32,095 nucleotides of DNA from CASPLG01 sp965120375 (lineage in GTDB: Bacteria > Bacillota > Clostridia > Oscillospirales > Acutalibacteraceae): assembly GCA_965120375.1 (NCBI GenBank), contig CBCPMW010000001.1:1-32095 (forward strand), read 5' to 3'. Made by a program: the position numbers and the translations under genes. Positions within the stretch are counted from its first letter, which is position 1, and every line of letters starts with the position of its first letter. The notes beneath the pieces were generated by a model. It saw nothing but the letters and a program-made list of their open reading frames with translations, was not told the origin of the DNA and did no database searches. Of the stretch, positions 27,001 through 32,095 are shown piece after piece.

Positions 27001-30000
27001 TGTAACTTTAAGTGGAATAAGTGCTGAACCAGTTGCAGTTTACTTGCCAGTAGATACCGAAGGAATTACGTTTTTAAAAGCTGACGACGATAATTTAGAA
27101 GAAAGCGAAGAGTCATTTAAACTTGTATGGGAAAATATAGTAGATCTTGGAAGTGACTTTAGTTTTTGTATAAAAGCCGATGATAGATATGATATTTCTG
27201 AAATGTTAGTAAGTACAGGTCCGGGAGAATATATAAATCCAAATAATGGAGTTTATACCATAGAAAAAGTTAGAAAAAATACTACTGTATATGTAGAAGG
27301 TGTAGATTATGCAAGTTATACTGTAACTATCAGAGGAGAGAATTTAAACTTTTATGAGTTGGATGAAACTGAATCGAAAAATGAATTTACGATAAAATAC
27401 AAATCTGAACTATCCTTTACTATAGAAGCGTCTTATGGATATGAGATAGACTTAAACAATGTCGTTTTTGAAATTGATGATGAAGTTTTAACAATGAGTA
27501 CAGAAAGTAGTAGCGGCGTTATTATTAGCGGTCCGAACGTTAGAGGTGAATTTACCATCTCAAATGTAGAAGAGAACGTATCGATAAACGTTTCTGGTGC
27601 AACAAAAGGGTTTTTCACTATATCGTTTCCGTCAGTTGTAGAAGGAGCCAACCTTCAAACTCCGGAAGGAGAGCCTTTAGGTGAAACAGAAAAAGCTGAA
27701 TATCTATCGGACTTTAAATTCGAAATAGTTGCTGACGAAGGGTACGATGTAAGTTCCGTAATTGTTATAATGGAGCCAGTTTCAAATGGAACGCTTAAAA
27801 ATATAGATGGAGGATACACAATAGAATCCGTAAAAGGGGATATCACTGTTTATGTTGAACAAGTCAATACTCAAGGTTACGGAGTTACGTTTAAAGGCGA
27901 CGGAGCAGCGTTTTTTGGAACTGATGGGTTGCCGATTTCAAGTGCAACTGTTAAGTATGGAGAAAGTATATCGTTTTTAATCCAATCTTCTGCGGGATAT
28001 AATTTAGATCGAGGATTTGAACTCAGTCTAACAAATGCACGAGATGACACAGTAACTGTTACAAGTGAAGTAACAGCTGCTACACTTCCGGAGGGAACAG
28101 CTATAGCCCAAACTAGCACATACAACTATACAATATCAAATGTGCAGGGGGATTTAGTTGTATCAATTGGATCTGTCGGTAAAAATAGTTACGATATAAA
28201 TTTACCAACCGGTCTTGTTGGAGTTAAATTTTTAGATGAGTCTTATCAGGAGATTACATCTGGGGAAGCGGAACACGGAAGCAGTTTTGCATTTAAGGTT
28301 ACTGCCGAAGATGGTTATAGCGTAGACAGCATTACGGTGACTGCGAACTACGAAGTAGTTTCTCTTAAAGATGGAAAATATACAATAGAAAATATAACGT
28401 CTGATATAGACGTAAGAATTTCTGGGGTTGTTCCGACCGAGGTTTACGTAAAACTAAAATATGTAAACGGTGTCACTTACACAGACGAAAATGGAACGGA
28501 GCTTTCTACTCTCACAAAAATTCAAGTTGACTATGCTGGAAGTTTAAGTTTTAAAGTTAGTCTAAGCAGTGCTTATACCAACTGTAAAGATAATATTGAA
28601 ATTTCTATTTCCACGGAAAGTGCTGAACTTTCACTTAAAAGAGGTGTATATACTTTGTCTAATATAACAGAAGATACCGAAATTGGTGTCCTTAATGTAG
28701 AAATGAACACATATAGCGTAAACTTAGTTGAATCTACAGGGGTTATATATAAAGATTCATACGGTTCCACAGTATTATCTGACACTCAAGGAGTAAAACA
28801 CGGTCAAAATTTTGAATTTATGCTTTATGCAGAAGATGGATATGATATTTCAAATGTTGAAGTTTCGGCTAAAGGAACAAGCAGTACAAAAACGGCCTTA
28901 ACTCCAGTTGATAGTGTCTATACTATTACAAACGTTACTACGGATTATACCATAGTTGTAAGTAAAGTACAAAAAGAAACTCATACTGTAGAGGTACGTA
29001 TTTCAGATGGAGCATATATGATAGACGATTACGGTGATACTATGGACACAACTCAATCTGTTGAACATGGTGAAGATTTTTCATTTAGGCTCTCGATATC
29101 TGGAGCATACGATAAATCTACTCCACAAGTTAGCGTCAGAGGACGTGATGATTACGTAGAACCGGTCAATAATATATATACAGTAGAAAATATTACGTCA
29201 GATACAGTAATTGAAATTTTAGGTGTCCAGAAAAACACGTATAAAGTAACATTTAAAGCGGCAGAGGGGGTTATATACAGGACAGAAAAAAATAAAGATT
29301 TTTCAGGCTACCTTGAAGTTGAGTATGGAGATTCCTTAAACTTTAAAATTGTTCTTGAAGATGAATATGATTCCTCTGATATAGAAGTTTTATTAGATGG
29401 AGACAAAACACTTGTTGAAAACGGAGGAGTTTATCAGATTACAAGTCTTAGTGCTGACTGTGAAGTGAGCGTCAAAAATGCAGAAAAAAATACAGAAGAA
29501 TATGTTATTAGTTTAATTGATTCTCTTCCAGATTCGGTAAATACTCGAGAAGATGCGGCAGAAGTTGTTAGTGCTAGCATAGCTTTTAATGAACTAAGTG
29601 AGGAGGAACAAGAACTCGTAACAAATGCCAGCAAACTTGAATCTCTTCAAACTGAAGCGTCCAGTGTACATCATGTTTCTGGAGATATACAAGTTAGCGG
29701 AGTAGAATGGCAGATAAAAGTTAATGTTACAGCACTTGATGGTGACGCTGAATCCGTTACAAGACTCAATGAAAAAATGGGTAGAAAAGAGATAATTTCT
29801 CATTATGAAATTTCGCTAGTCGATTCGCTAACAGGTGAAAAATATGAACCGAGTGAAGAGAGTCCAGTTTCAGTGGTGCTTCCACTTGAGATGCCAAAAG
29901 GTTATACAAATACAGTTATTGTTCATGAAAAGTCGAGCGGAAGTATTGAATATTTAGATTTGTTGATTAGTGGCGGATACGCAAAATTTGAAACTACATC

Positions 30001-30352
30001 TTTTAGTGTTTTTGGTGTTGCTGCGAAAAAAATACCAAACTATGTCGAAAGCACTTCCGATATAACAATTTCACTTGGGTCTTTAGTGGACGATGAAGAA
30101 GCAACAACAGTAATAAGTTCTTATCTATCTTCTTTACTTGACGACGAAGAATCCGATACAGATTCTTCAAGCAGTTCCTCTAGCAGCAGTAGTAGTTCTT
30201 CTACAAACACAAGTTCATCTAGCGCAAATTTTGCACAGAGAACTGCAACTTGGGTCATTGAAAATGAATTTTTGATAACTTTTGTTATTGTTTTAATCTT
30301 TTCGGTATGGATTTTCATAATAGTTAAAATTAACTCCAATAAAAATGCATAA
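21044..30352 (+). CDS. Giant secreted repeat protein with C-terminal membrane anchor (3,102 aa)
   Basis: A signal peptide (basic KNIAKK, hydrophobic core about 14-35, AxA-like ASA-Q) opens a protein with no catalytic motif that I recognise. Residues about 45-750 hold diverged beta-rich modules, each starting like FPEIEGLEY or FPDKAGIKYF. A Ser/Asp-rich spacer (754-818) follows, then more modules and a more regular array (1369-2817). Residues about 2818-2990 match a pair of modules common at the end of clostridial surface proteins: a helical NELSEEEQELVTNASKLE segment and a beta domain ending FETTSFSVFGVAA. A Ser-rich stretch, a transmembrane helix (about 3074-3095) and a short basic tail end it. 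No LPXTG is present, so it is probably held by the membrane helix. Likely an adhesin or surface layer component; the function is inferred only. Confidence 0.85.
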   Translation: MDVKVGQKNIAKKVYIILLLISFFSAFMVMGFASAQNNGGENINLSVPYIEGVDFYEVDNEKGDLQKIEIKYTKKVISFSKDEVLNLKVKIDNDKYYSGEDRKAQPRYGLKDPEFFAENLEIENSLDDSNFWNLKIKPNTKNVGKINKLKLNLSERKTLFLNFLESKSVKFLSLQNKVLSNKAEAVLLGKSFDFKIELDKSGIYIDDYENFKISTGKNEYSIISIEEKESKLVYTVRLNEVLESASIDIKMLFKIKFPEIEGLEYSENENFSDIFEKDAEKLFVVGSAYTFYVKIADTVSLNSEDPEISFSCGSNEVYTENIYENGVKSRKYKVVIKNINDNSSVISSDFFKIYFPDKAGIKYFDGSGEIKDEVSYKLVGKNSEYNFSAVLDSNLALSGVSFLSSGSQIDQWQDESYSEFDDDDFGKIKYNVRLFNINQDTKLEISQKTVRFNHYNGVKYFDIDKMEITQEVDYLIISKGGSFTFYVAFDKNEIETGENLQFFDLNAGENENIIMSTQHDFQLEDYKVFKVQILDVKSSFTVEIPEILDVFIDYNYLNVEFFKPDEITKEISDQKLELESKGGKLKILKGSDFGFWVKIKFSDLVGMKQSIVDTIKFSFGQENPTFIDRYYIDEFNYVNYFVKTEINKSCSMNIENGCIIEVQDRDKDFLRSKQKAVAGSGKYTFSLEDEEIVFPRFMVDGKEVQAKNVQQSGTSYTVYGMDKTSRLAVLVADITYETGLDLDTNYYTVELKTSSDSSSKDFDEAANNASSDVASAPEESDSGVSGGTTGDVSSDLTSDATDEVVSDSSNSSSSVVSSGTVTAVVGSTLNFEVKIKDNENFKISENLAKNIKFGCGDNETTVNSYSYNSNLSAWVFNVSVEVSCDADFRVKKNISFTENDQVSYYNATYTDGSGQSNFEIVSEMSKSSYNVKSLPGAIYLDFSVEVDSNTTIRDVQSFVKADTAEVEFLYDSANPDGSITFSDPNSKCKDGKRYICCRISEVSDDVTIIPNVSTTTVNLPDVPGVVYYENRTEDGKFESEITDKKIVLGGADTDYKFYVYFDGISKGSIWSNSQDMPISVDSSYDDYSVVTLFTEGVVKTGTYTLKLAVEDKKVSVNFPDISFYTPYFVCSVNEEDYDDINDSTLQMSYGSEFSLKLAFEDGVESCNDIYTIPYKSLALKIYRVNSGSGSYEKGDLLKTISFEAVSGSTSEYIEAYVEYETEEFYYPVEDVIIEFDGLPEDKHSATIVSSDNTFLDSSTEISSIVSLYQVKSVDSSTGEIIEEEISYSQQNGGYQITDILHGDDIKFRFKFKDSENEEGRKYNRSDVVFKLEGNGADSGILSPDDDGIYTFTVEEDAKVILSGIEPNSYSVSFSSLPSTTVKYAIDKTDPQDSDFEISSDGNILVGYGKSINMKISSNDSEKDCIKKIYAKYTESDKTEVKYETDLAQEKEVDVKLDSVTENIDMEVSVKGQELQIKFSVREIAKDSSEALTYPNIEKMYIYENDTNKTLNSDSNSSNSDDSFTYIVEKGKNLEFRLDLDYKYNKSDLSVSYRPGLDSTTGSSTNISPSGNLYTLKKVQDSGRILIDGLEINTYNVNFPTPTQEMSFRKVTVDENGEQTESLVTLSGDISVDHGSTFRFKPVLGDGYSLSGDSVKANGTSLKLKSGYYELENISGDIYITTESLNKSKYTVTFPSTVEGVTFVDSSGNYITSVEKGYGESMSFKIIIDELYQLSSSSMQVYAVPSYIDWEDSDYNISSINSGAIELFIDSAKNYKINSVEDNYTIVVIGVEKNKYFIDLPIEQDGVIFEVPVRDESGQVTMTEVTESNENDISVATYGGSFTFNVVAENGYDISEVVVKALVTGETIEEEVEKMASGYIIDDITQEMTVKIENVKRKSHNIALSGENILFYETSISADTIDSGTVEHEVGEFSFYASAESGYVIDSDSFSVDVEPEGAAKVEIPNINSDGELEGLIVLKEVTSDINVTLSGISAEPVAVYLPVDTEGITFLKADDDNLEESEESFKLVWENIVDLGSDFSFCIKADDRYDISEMLVSTGPGEYINPNNGVYTIEKVRKNTTVYVEGVDYASYTVTIRGENLNFYELDETESKNEFTIKYKSELSFTIEASYGYEIDLNNVVFEIDDEVLTMSTESSSGVIISGPNVRGEFTISNVEENVSINVSGATKGFFTISFPSVVEGANLQTPEGEPLGETEKAEYLSDFKFEIVADEGYDVSSVIVIMEPVSNGTLKNIDGGYTIESVKGDITVYVEQVNTQGYGVTFKGDGAAFFGTDGLPISSATVKYGESISFLIQSSAGYNLDRGFELSLTNARDDTVTVTSEVTAATLPEGTAIAQTSTYNYTISNVQGDLVVSIGSVGKNSYDINLPTGLVGVKFLDESYQEITSGEAEHGSSFAFKVTAEDGYSVDSITVTANYEVVSLKDGKYTIENITSDIDVRISGVVPTEVYVKLKYVNGVTYTDENGTELSTLTKIQVDYAGSLSFKVSLSSAYTNCKDNIEISISTESAELSLKRGVYTLSNITEDTEIGVLNVEMNTYSVNLVESTGVIYKDSYGSTVLSDTQGVKHGQNFEFMLYAEDGYDISNVEVSAKGTSSTKTALTPVDSVYTITNVTTDYTIVVSKVQKETHTVEVRISDGAYMIDDYGDTMDTTQSVEHGEDFSFRLSISGAYDKSTPQVSVRGRDDYVEPVNNIYTVENITSDTVIEILGVQKNTYKVTFKAAEGVIYRTEKNKDFSGYLEVEYGDSLNFKIVLEDEYDSSDIEVLLDGDKTLVENGGVYQITSLSADCEVSVKNAEKNTEEYVISLIDSLPDSVNTREDAAEVVSASIAFNELSEEEQELVTNASKLESLQTEASSVHHVSGDIQVSGVEWQIKVNVTALDGDAESVTRLNEKMGRKEIISHYEISLVDSLTGEKYEPSEESPVSVVLPLEMPKGYTNTVIVHEKSSGSIEYLDLLISGGYAKFETTSFSVFGVAAKKIPNYVESTSDITISLGSLVDDEEATTVISSYLSSLLDDEESDTDSSSSSSSSSSSSSTNTSSSSANFAQRTATWVIENEFLITFVIVLIFSVWIFIIVKINSNKNA
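23303..23497 (+). repeat. Ser/Asp-rich spacer with repeated CTAGTG core
   Basis: Within the giant gene, residues 754-818 are low-complexity Ser, Asp, Ala and Gly. At DNA level the hexamer CTAGTG recurs five times in about 150 bp, always in the same codon phase (NCT AGT G), mostly as Ser-Ser-Asp. This suggests growth by short tandem duplication. Confidence 0.65.
25148..29494 (+). repeat. Array of about 15 diverged ~97-residue beta modules
   Basis: Each module begins with a strand of the type Y-x-V-x-F-P followed by G-V-x-F (YNVNFP, YTVTFP, YFIDLP, FTISFP, YDINLP, YSVNL, YKVTF). It continues with a YG/HG-x-S-F-x-F-K strand, an E-x-GYD-(I/V)-S segment, and ends YTIENITSDI-x-V-x-(I/V)-x-GV-x-(K)-N. 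Residues 1369-2817 give about 15 modules averaging 97 residues. The copies are far diverged, with no long DNA identity, so the array is old. The pattern recalls Ig-like or InlB B-repeat-type surface modules, but I do not claim a family. Confidence 0.75.
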
Positions 30353-30357
30353 TTTAC

Positions 30358-30386
30358 TTGAATTTATTTTACTGTGTATGTAAAAT
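30358..30386 (+). promoter_or_regulatory. Sigma-A promoter for efp
   Basis: TTGAAT (30358-30363) and TAAAAT (30381-30386) are 17 nt apart, with TG directly before the -10 box. The predicted start is near 30393, about 26 nt before the efp ATG. Confidence 0.6.
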
Positions 30387-30418
30387 AGGAAATATTAAAC
30401 TTATTCGGAGGTAGCATT

Positions 30419-30976
30419 ATGATATCCGCAGGAGATTTCAGAAATGGAGTGACATTTGAACTTGATGGCGAGGTTGTGTCCATAGTTGAATTTCAGCATG
30501 TAAAACCAGGGAAAGGAGCAGCCTTTGTCAGAACAAAACTTAAAAATGTTATTACAGGAAGTGTTGTAGAAAGAACCTTTAATCCAAGCGAAAAGTATCA
30601 AGAAGCTTTTATAGAACGAAAACAAATGCAGTATCTGTATAGTGACAGTGGAATATATTATTTTATGGATTCTGAAACTTTTGAACAGATACCTATCAAT
30701 GAAAAAGTTTTAGGTGACAATTTCAAGTTTGTAAAAGAAAACATGGAATGTAAAATTATGTCGTATAAAGGAAATGTTTTCGGGGTTGAGCCACCCCTTT
30801 TCGTTGAACTTAAGGTTACTCAAACTGACCCAGGCTTTAAGGGAGACACGGCGACAAATGTCATGAAACCGGCGACTCTTGAAACCGGAGCTGTAATAAA
30901 AGTTCCACTTTTTGTAGAAGAAGGTCAAACCATTAAAATAGATACAAGAACTGGAGAATACATGGAACGAGTTTAG
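30419..30976 (+). CDS. efp: Translation elongation factor P
   Basis: EF-P enters the ribosomal E site and relieves stalling at consecutive prolines. The 185-residue protein has the three-domain layout at normal length. The KOW-like N-domain contains the tip loop HVKPGKGAAFVRTKL, with Lys32 at the position modified in other bacteria. VERTFNPSEKYQEAFIERK and MQYLYSDSGIYYFMDSETFE form domain II, and DPGFKGDTATNVMKPATLET with GAVIKVPLFV form domain III, ending in TRTGEYMERV. The ATG has CGGAGG upstream. No EpmA/EpmB or other modification enzyme is in the window. It has its own promoter, 66 nt after the giant gene, and CD1247-type protein follows, a pairing I have seen in Clostridia. Confidence 0.97.
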   Translation: MISAGDFRNGVTFELDGEVVSIVEFQHVKPGKGAAFVRTKLKNVITGSVVERTFNPSEKYQEAFIERKQMQYLYSDSGIYYFMDSETFEQIPINEKVLGDNFKFVKENMECKIMSYKGNVFGVEPPLFVELKVTQTDPGFKGDTATNVMKPATLETGAVIKVPLFVEEGQTIKIDTRTGEYMERV

Positions 30977-31017
30977 AATTACATATTTATAAAAATCAAA
31001 TTTTGGGAGGAAATTAT

Positions 31018-31710
31018 ATGAGAATAGGTGAAAAAGCATCTTATGTCAAAGGATTGGTTGAAGGGTTGGAGCCTGATAAAGAGAGAAAGGAAAGCAAAAT
31101 GATTTTGTCTGTAGTGGACCTTTTGTGCGATATATCAGAGTCAGTCGAAGAACTTGAAAACAGAATAGAAGATTTAATCGATCATATAGAGAAAATGCAT
31201 TCTCGTCATATGCACGGTTGTCATCATAAACCTCATCATATGCACCATTTTGGTCCGCATGGTTGCCCGCCTCATCATCCGCATCACCACATGCATCCTC
31301 GTCATATGCACGGACCGCATCATCGCTGCAAATGTCATTCCTTTGAGCTGAGCGATTCGAGTTCTAGTAGCGACAGTGATATCAACAGCGACAGCGACGA
31401 ACTGCTTGGTAAAAAAAGATGCAAGTGCACTCATTTTAGTGACTCAAGTAGCGATATGATGGACCTTAGCACTGACAAAAATTATGATACAGACTGTTGC
31501 AAGGAAGATAAGTGCCACTCTTGTGACTCAACTAGCGAGTTTTACGAGGTAAGCTGCCCTGCCTGTAACACAACAGTCTGTATGCCGGAAAAACAGATTA
31601 TGCTCGAGGATTTAGATTGCCCAAACTGCGGACAAAAAATTGAACTTGACCTCGGACTCGATATCTCGGACGATAATGCAAATCCGGATAAAAATTCGGA
31701 CGGTGAATAG
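31018..31710 (+). CDS. CD1247-type zinc-ribbon protein with His/Met/Cys-rich insertion
   Basis: The 230-residue protein has an N-terminal helical domain of the CD1247 N-terminal type (EKASYVKGLVEGLEPDKE, then LSVVDLLCDISESVEELENR; residues 1-60) and a C-terminal zinc ribbon (CPAC at 180-183, CPNC at 201-204). Between them lies a segment (61-107) with 21 His, four Met and four Cys in 47 residues, followed by a Ser/Asp-rich run (110-128), CKC and HxCxxC-like spots, and CC (160-161). Relatives I remember have acidic linkers here, so the metal-binding stretch is unusual. Ni, Cu, Zn or Co could be bound; none is proven. ATG 31018 has GGGAGG 7 nt upstream; the TTG at 31003 overlaps that site. Confidence 0.82.
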   Translation: MRIGEKASYVKGLVEGLEPDKERKESKMILSVVDLLCDISESVEELENRIEDLIDHIEKMHSRHMHGCHHKPHHMHHFGPHGCPPHHPHHHMHPRHMHGPHHRCKCHSFELSDSSSSSDSDINSDSDELLGKKRCKCTHFSDSSSDMMDLSTDKNYDTDCCKEDKCHSCDSTSEFYEVSCPACNTTVCMPEKQIMLEDLDCPNCGQKIELDLGLDISDDNANPDKNSDGE

Positions 31711-31730
31711 AAGATCCATATTATTTTCAG

Positions 31731-31769
31731 AAAATTTCCTCGGAATATGTCAGCGAGGAAATTTTATTA
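31731..31769 (+). terminator. Intrinsic terminator after the zinc-ribbon gene
   Basis: AAAATTTCCTCG (31731-31742) and CGAGGAAATTTT (31754-31765) form a perfect 12-bp stem with an 11-nt loop, ending in a T-rich tail. It closes the efp/zinc-ribbon unit. Confidence 0.8.
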
Positions 31770-31967
31770 TGCACATAAACTTGGTTAGATTTTGTTAATT
31801 TTCTCAGTAAATATAAATTTTTATGTTAAAATATCACAAAAACAAGAAATCTCGTAAAAATATATGTAAATTCAATAAATTAATGCCAAATACTATGATA
31901 TATATAGATATAAAGTTTTATTTGTTTTAGAATTTTGATAATTTTTCATATATTTAACTTATATATC

Positions 31968-31995
31968 TTGACATTTTTATTACATATGATATAAT
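31968..31995 (+). promoter_or_regulatory. Consensus sigma-A promoter before the right-edge gene
   Basis: Perfect TTGACA (31968-31973) and perfect TATAAT (31990-31995) are spaced by 16 nt, about 55 nt upstream of the next ATG. The stretch from 31770 to here is AT-rich with no gene seen. Confidence 0.75.
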
Positions 31996-32050
31996 AAATA
32001 TCACAGGATGCGTTGGCACCTGAGAAATTTATTGAATAGGAGTGATATTA

Positions 32051-32095
32051 ATGGATATGAAAGAACTTGGAAAACGGCGAGATGACGGAGCGGGC
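32051..32095 (+). CDS. Start of an unidentified gene, cut by the window edge
   Basis: ATG with a TAGGAGTGAT site just upstream and a consensus promoter further up mark a real gene start. Only 15 codons are present, reading MDMKELGKRRDDGAG, which is too short to identify. Confidence 0.6.
   Translation, partial: MDMKELGKRRDDGAG

Noticed and set aside
25148..29494. CRISPR-like or tandem DNA repeats within the giant gene
   Set aside because: The repeats are at protein level only; DNA copies are strongly diverged and not evenly spaced.
30040..30352. Sortase anchor on the giant protein
   Set aside because: No LPXTG or recognisable variant precedes the final hydrophobic helix; only a Ser-rich stretch is present.
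30366..30386. ATTTTAC/GTAAAAT hairpin as a terminator for the giant gene
   Set aside because: Only 7 bp, no T-run after it, and it overlaps a better-supported efp promoter.
31174..31434. Minus-strand frame opposite the His-rich region
   Set aside because: It arises from the antisense of His/Met codons and has no start signal.

Overview
The window is strongly AT-rich DNA from an endospore-forming, Gram-positive-type bacterium, most likely class Clostridia and perhaps an Oscillospiraceae/Ruminococcaceae-like lineage. This rests on strong purine-rich ribosome binding sites, many TTG/GTG starts, sporulation proteins (a SpoIID-type hydrolase, a BofC-like protein, SpoVAC), a CD1247-type zinc-ribbon protein, long-form HPF and ThyX. 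No tRNA, rRNA, CRISPR, transposase or phage gene was seen. Lineage is inferred from gene content only.

Region 1 (1-6,655): the tail of an unrecognised coiled-coil gene converges on gap through a shared bidirectional terminator. A multipass membrane protein of unknown function follows. A SpoIID/LytB-type gene lies behind a good sigma-E-like promoter, then trpS and a GHL10/DUF187 glycosidase-like protein, and on the other strand a short BofC-like protein. Region 2 (6,757-11,099): thyX and tmk overlap by ATGA; a DJ-1/PfpI gene overlaps a 5-formyl-THF cyclo-ligase the same way; mltG follows. The first four concern dTMP and folate supply and a stress/repair enzyme; mltG concerns peptidoglycan.

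Region 3 (11,323-14,051): a strong sigma-A-type promoter drives two small related proteins whose N-terminal halves resemble Nif11/double-glycine-type leader peptides. They are followed by a long hairpin with a U-run ending right at the ATG of a penicillin-binding transpeptidase. The hairpin would terminate transcription, bury the PBP ribosome binding site, or both. This is the best candidate here for an undescribed arrangement. Region 4 (14,070-17,124, minus strand): two paralogous membrane-anchored family 2 glycosyltransferases lead into yebC. The downstream copy has lost its start codon and has an apparent 1-nt shift inside its membrane anchor. Region 5: spoVAC without spoVAD/spoVAE beside it, hpf, and a convergent 691-aa coiled-coil protein of unknown function behind a palindrome-flanked promoter.

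Region 6 (20,503-30,352): a 540-bp regulatory intergenic region and then a single 9.3-kb gene for a 3,102-aa secreted, membrane-anchored protein built mostly of roughly 100-residue beta-rich repeats, ending in a Ser-rich spacer and a transmembrane helix with no LPXTG. Region 7: efp with its own promoter, a CD1247-type zinc-ribbon protein with a striking His/Met/Cys-rich insertion, a terminator, and the first 15 codons of another gene behind a consensus promoter.
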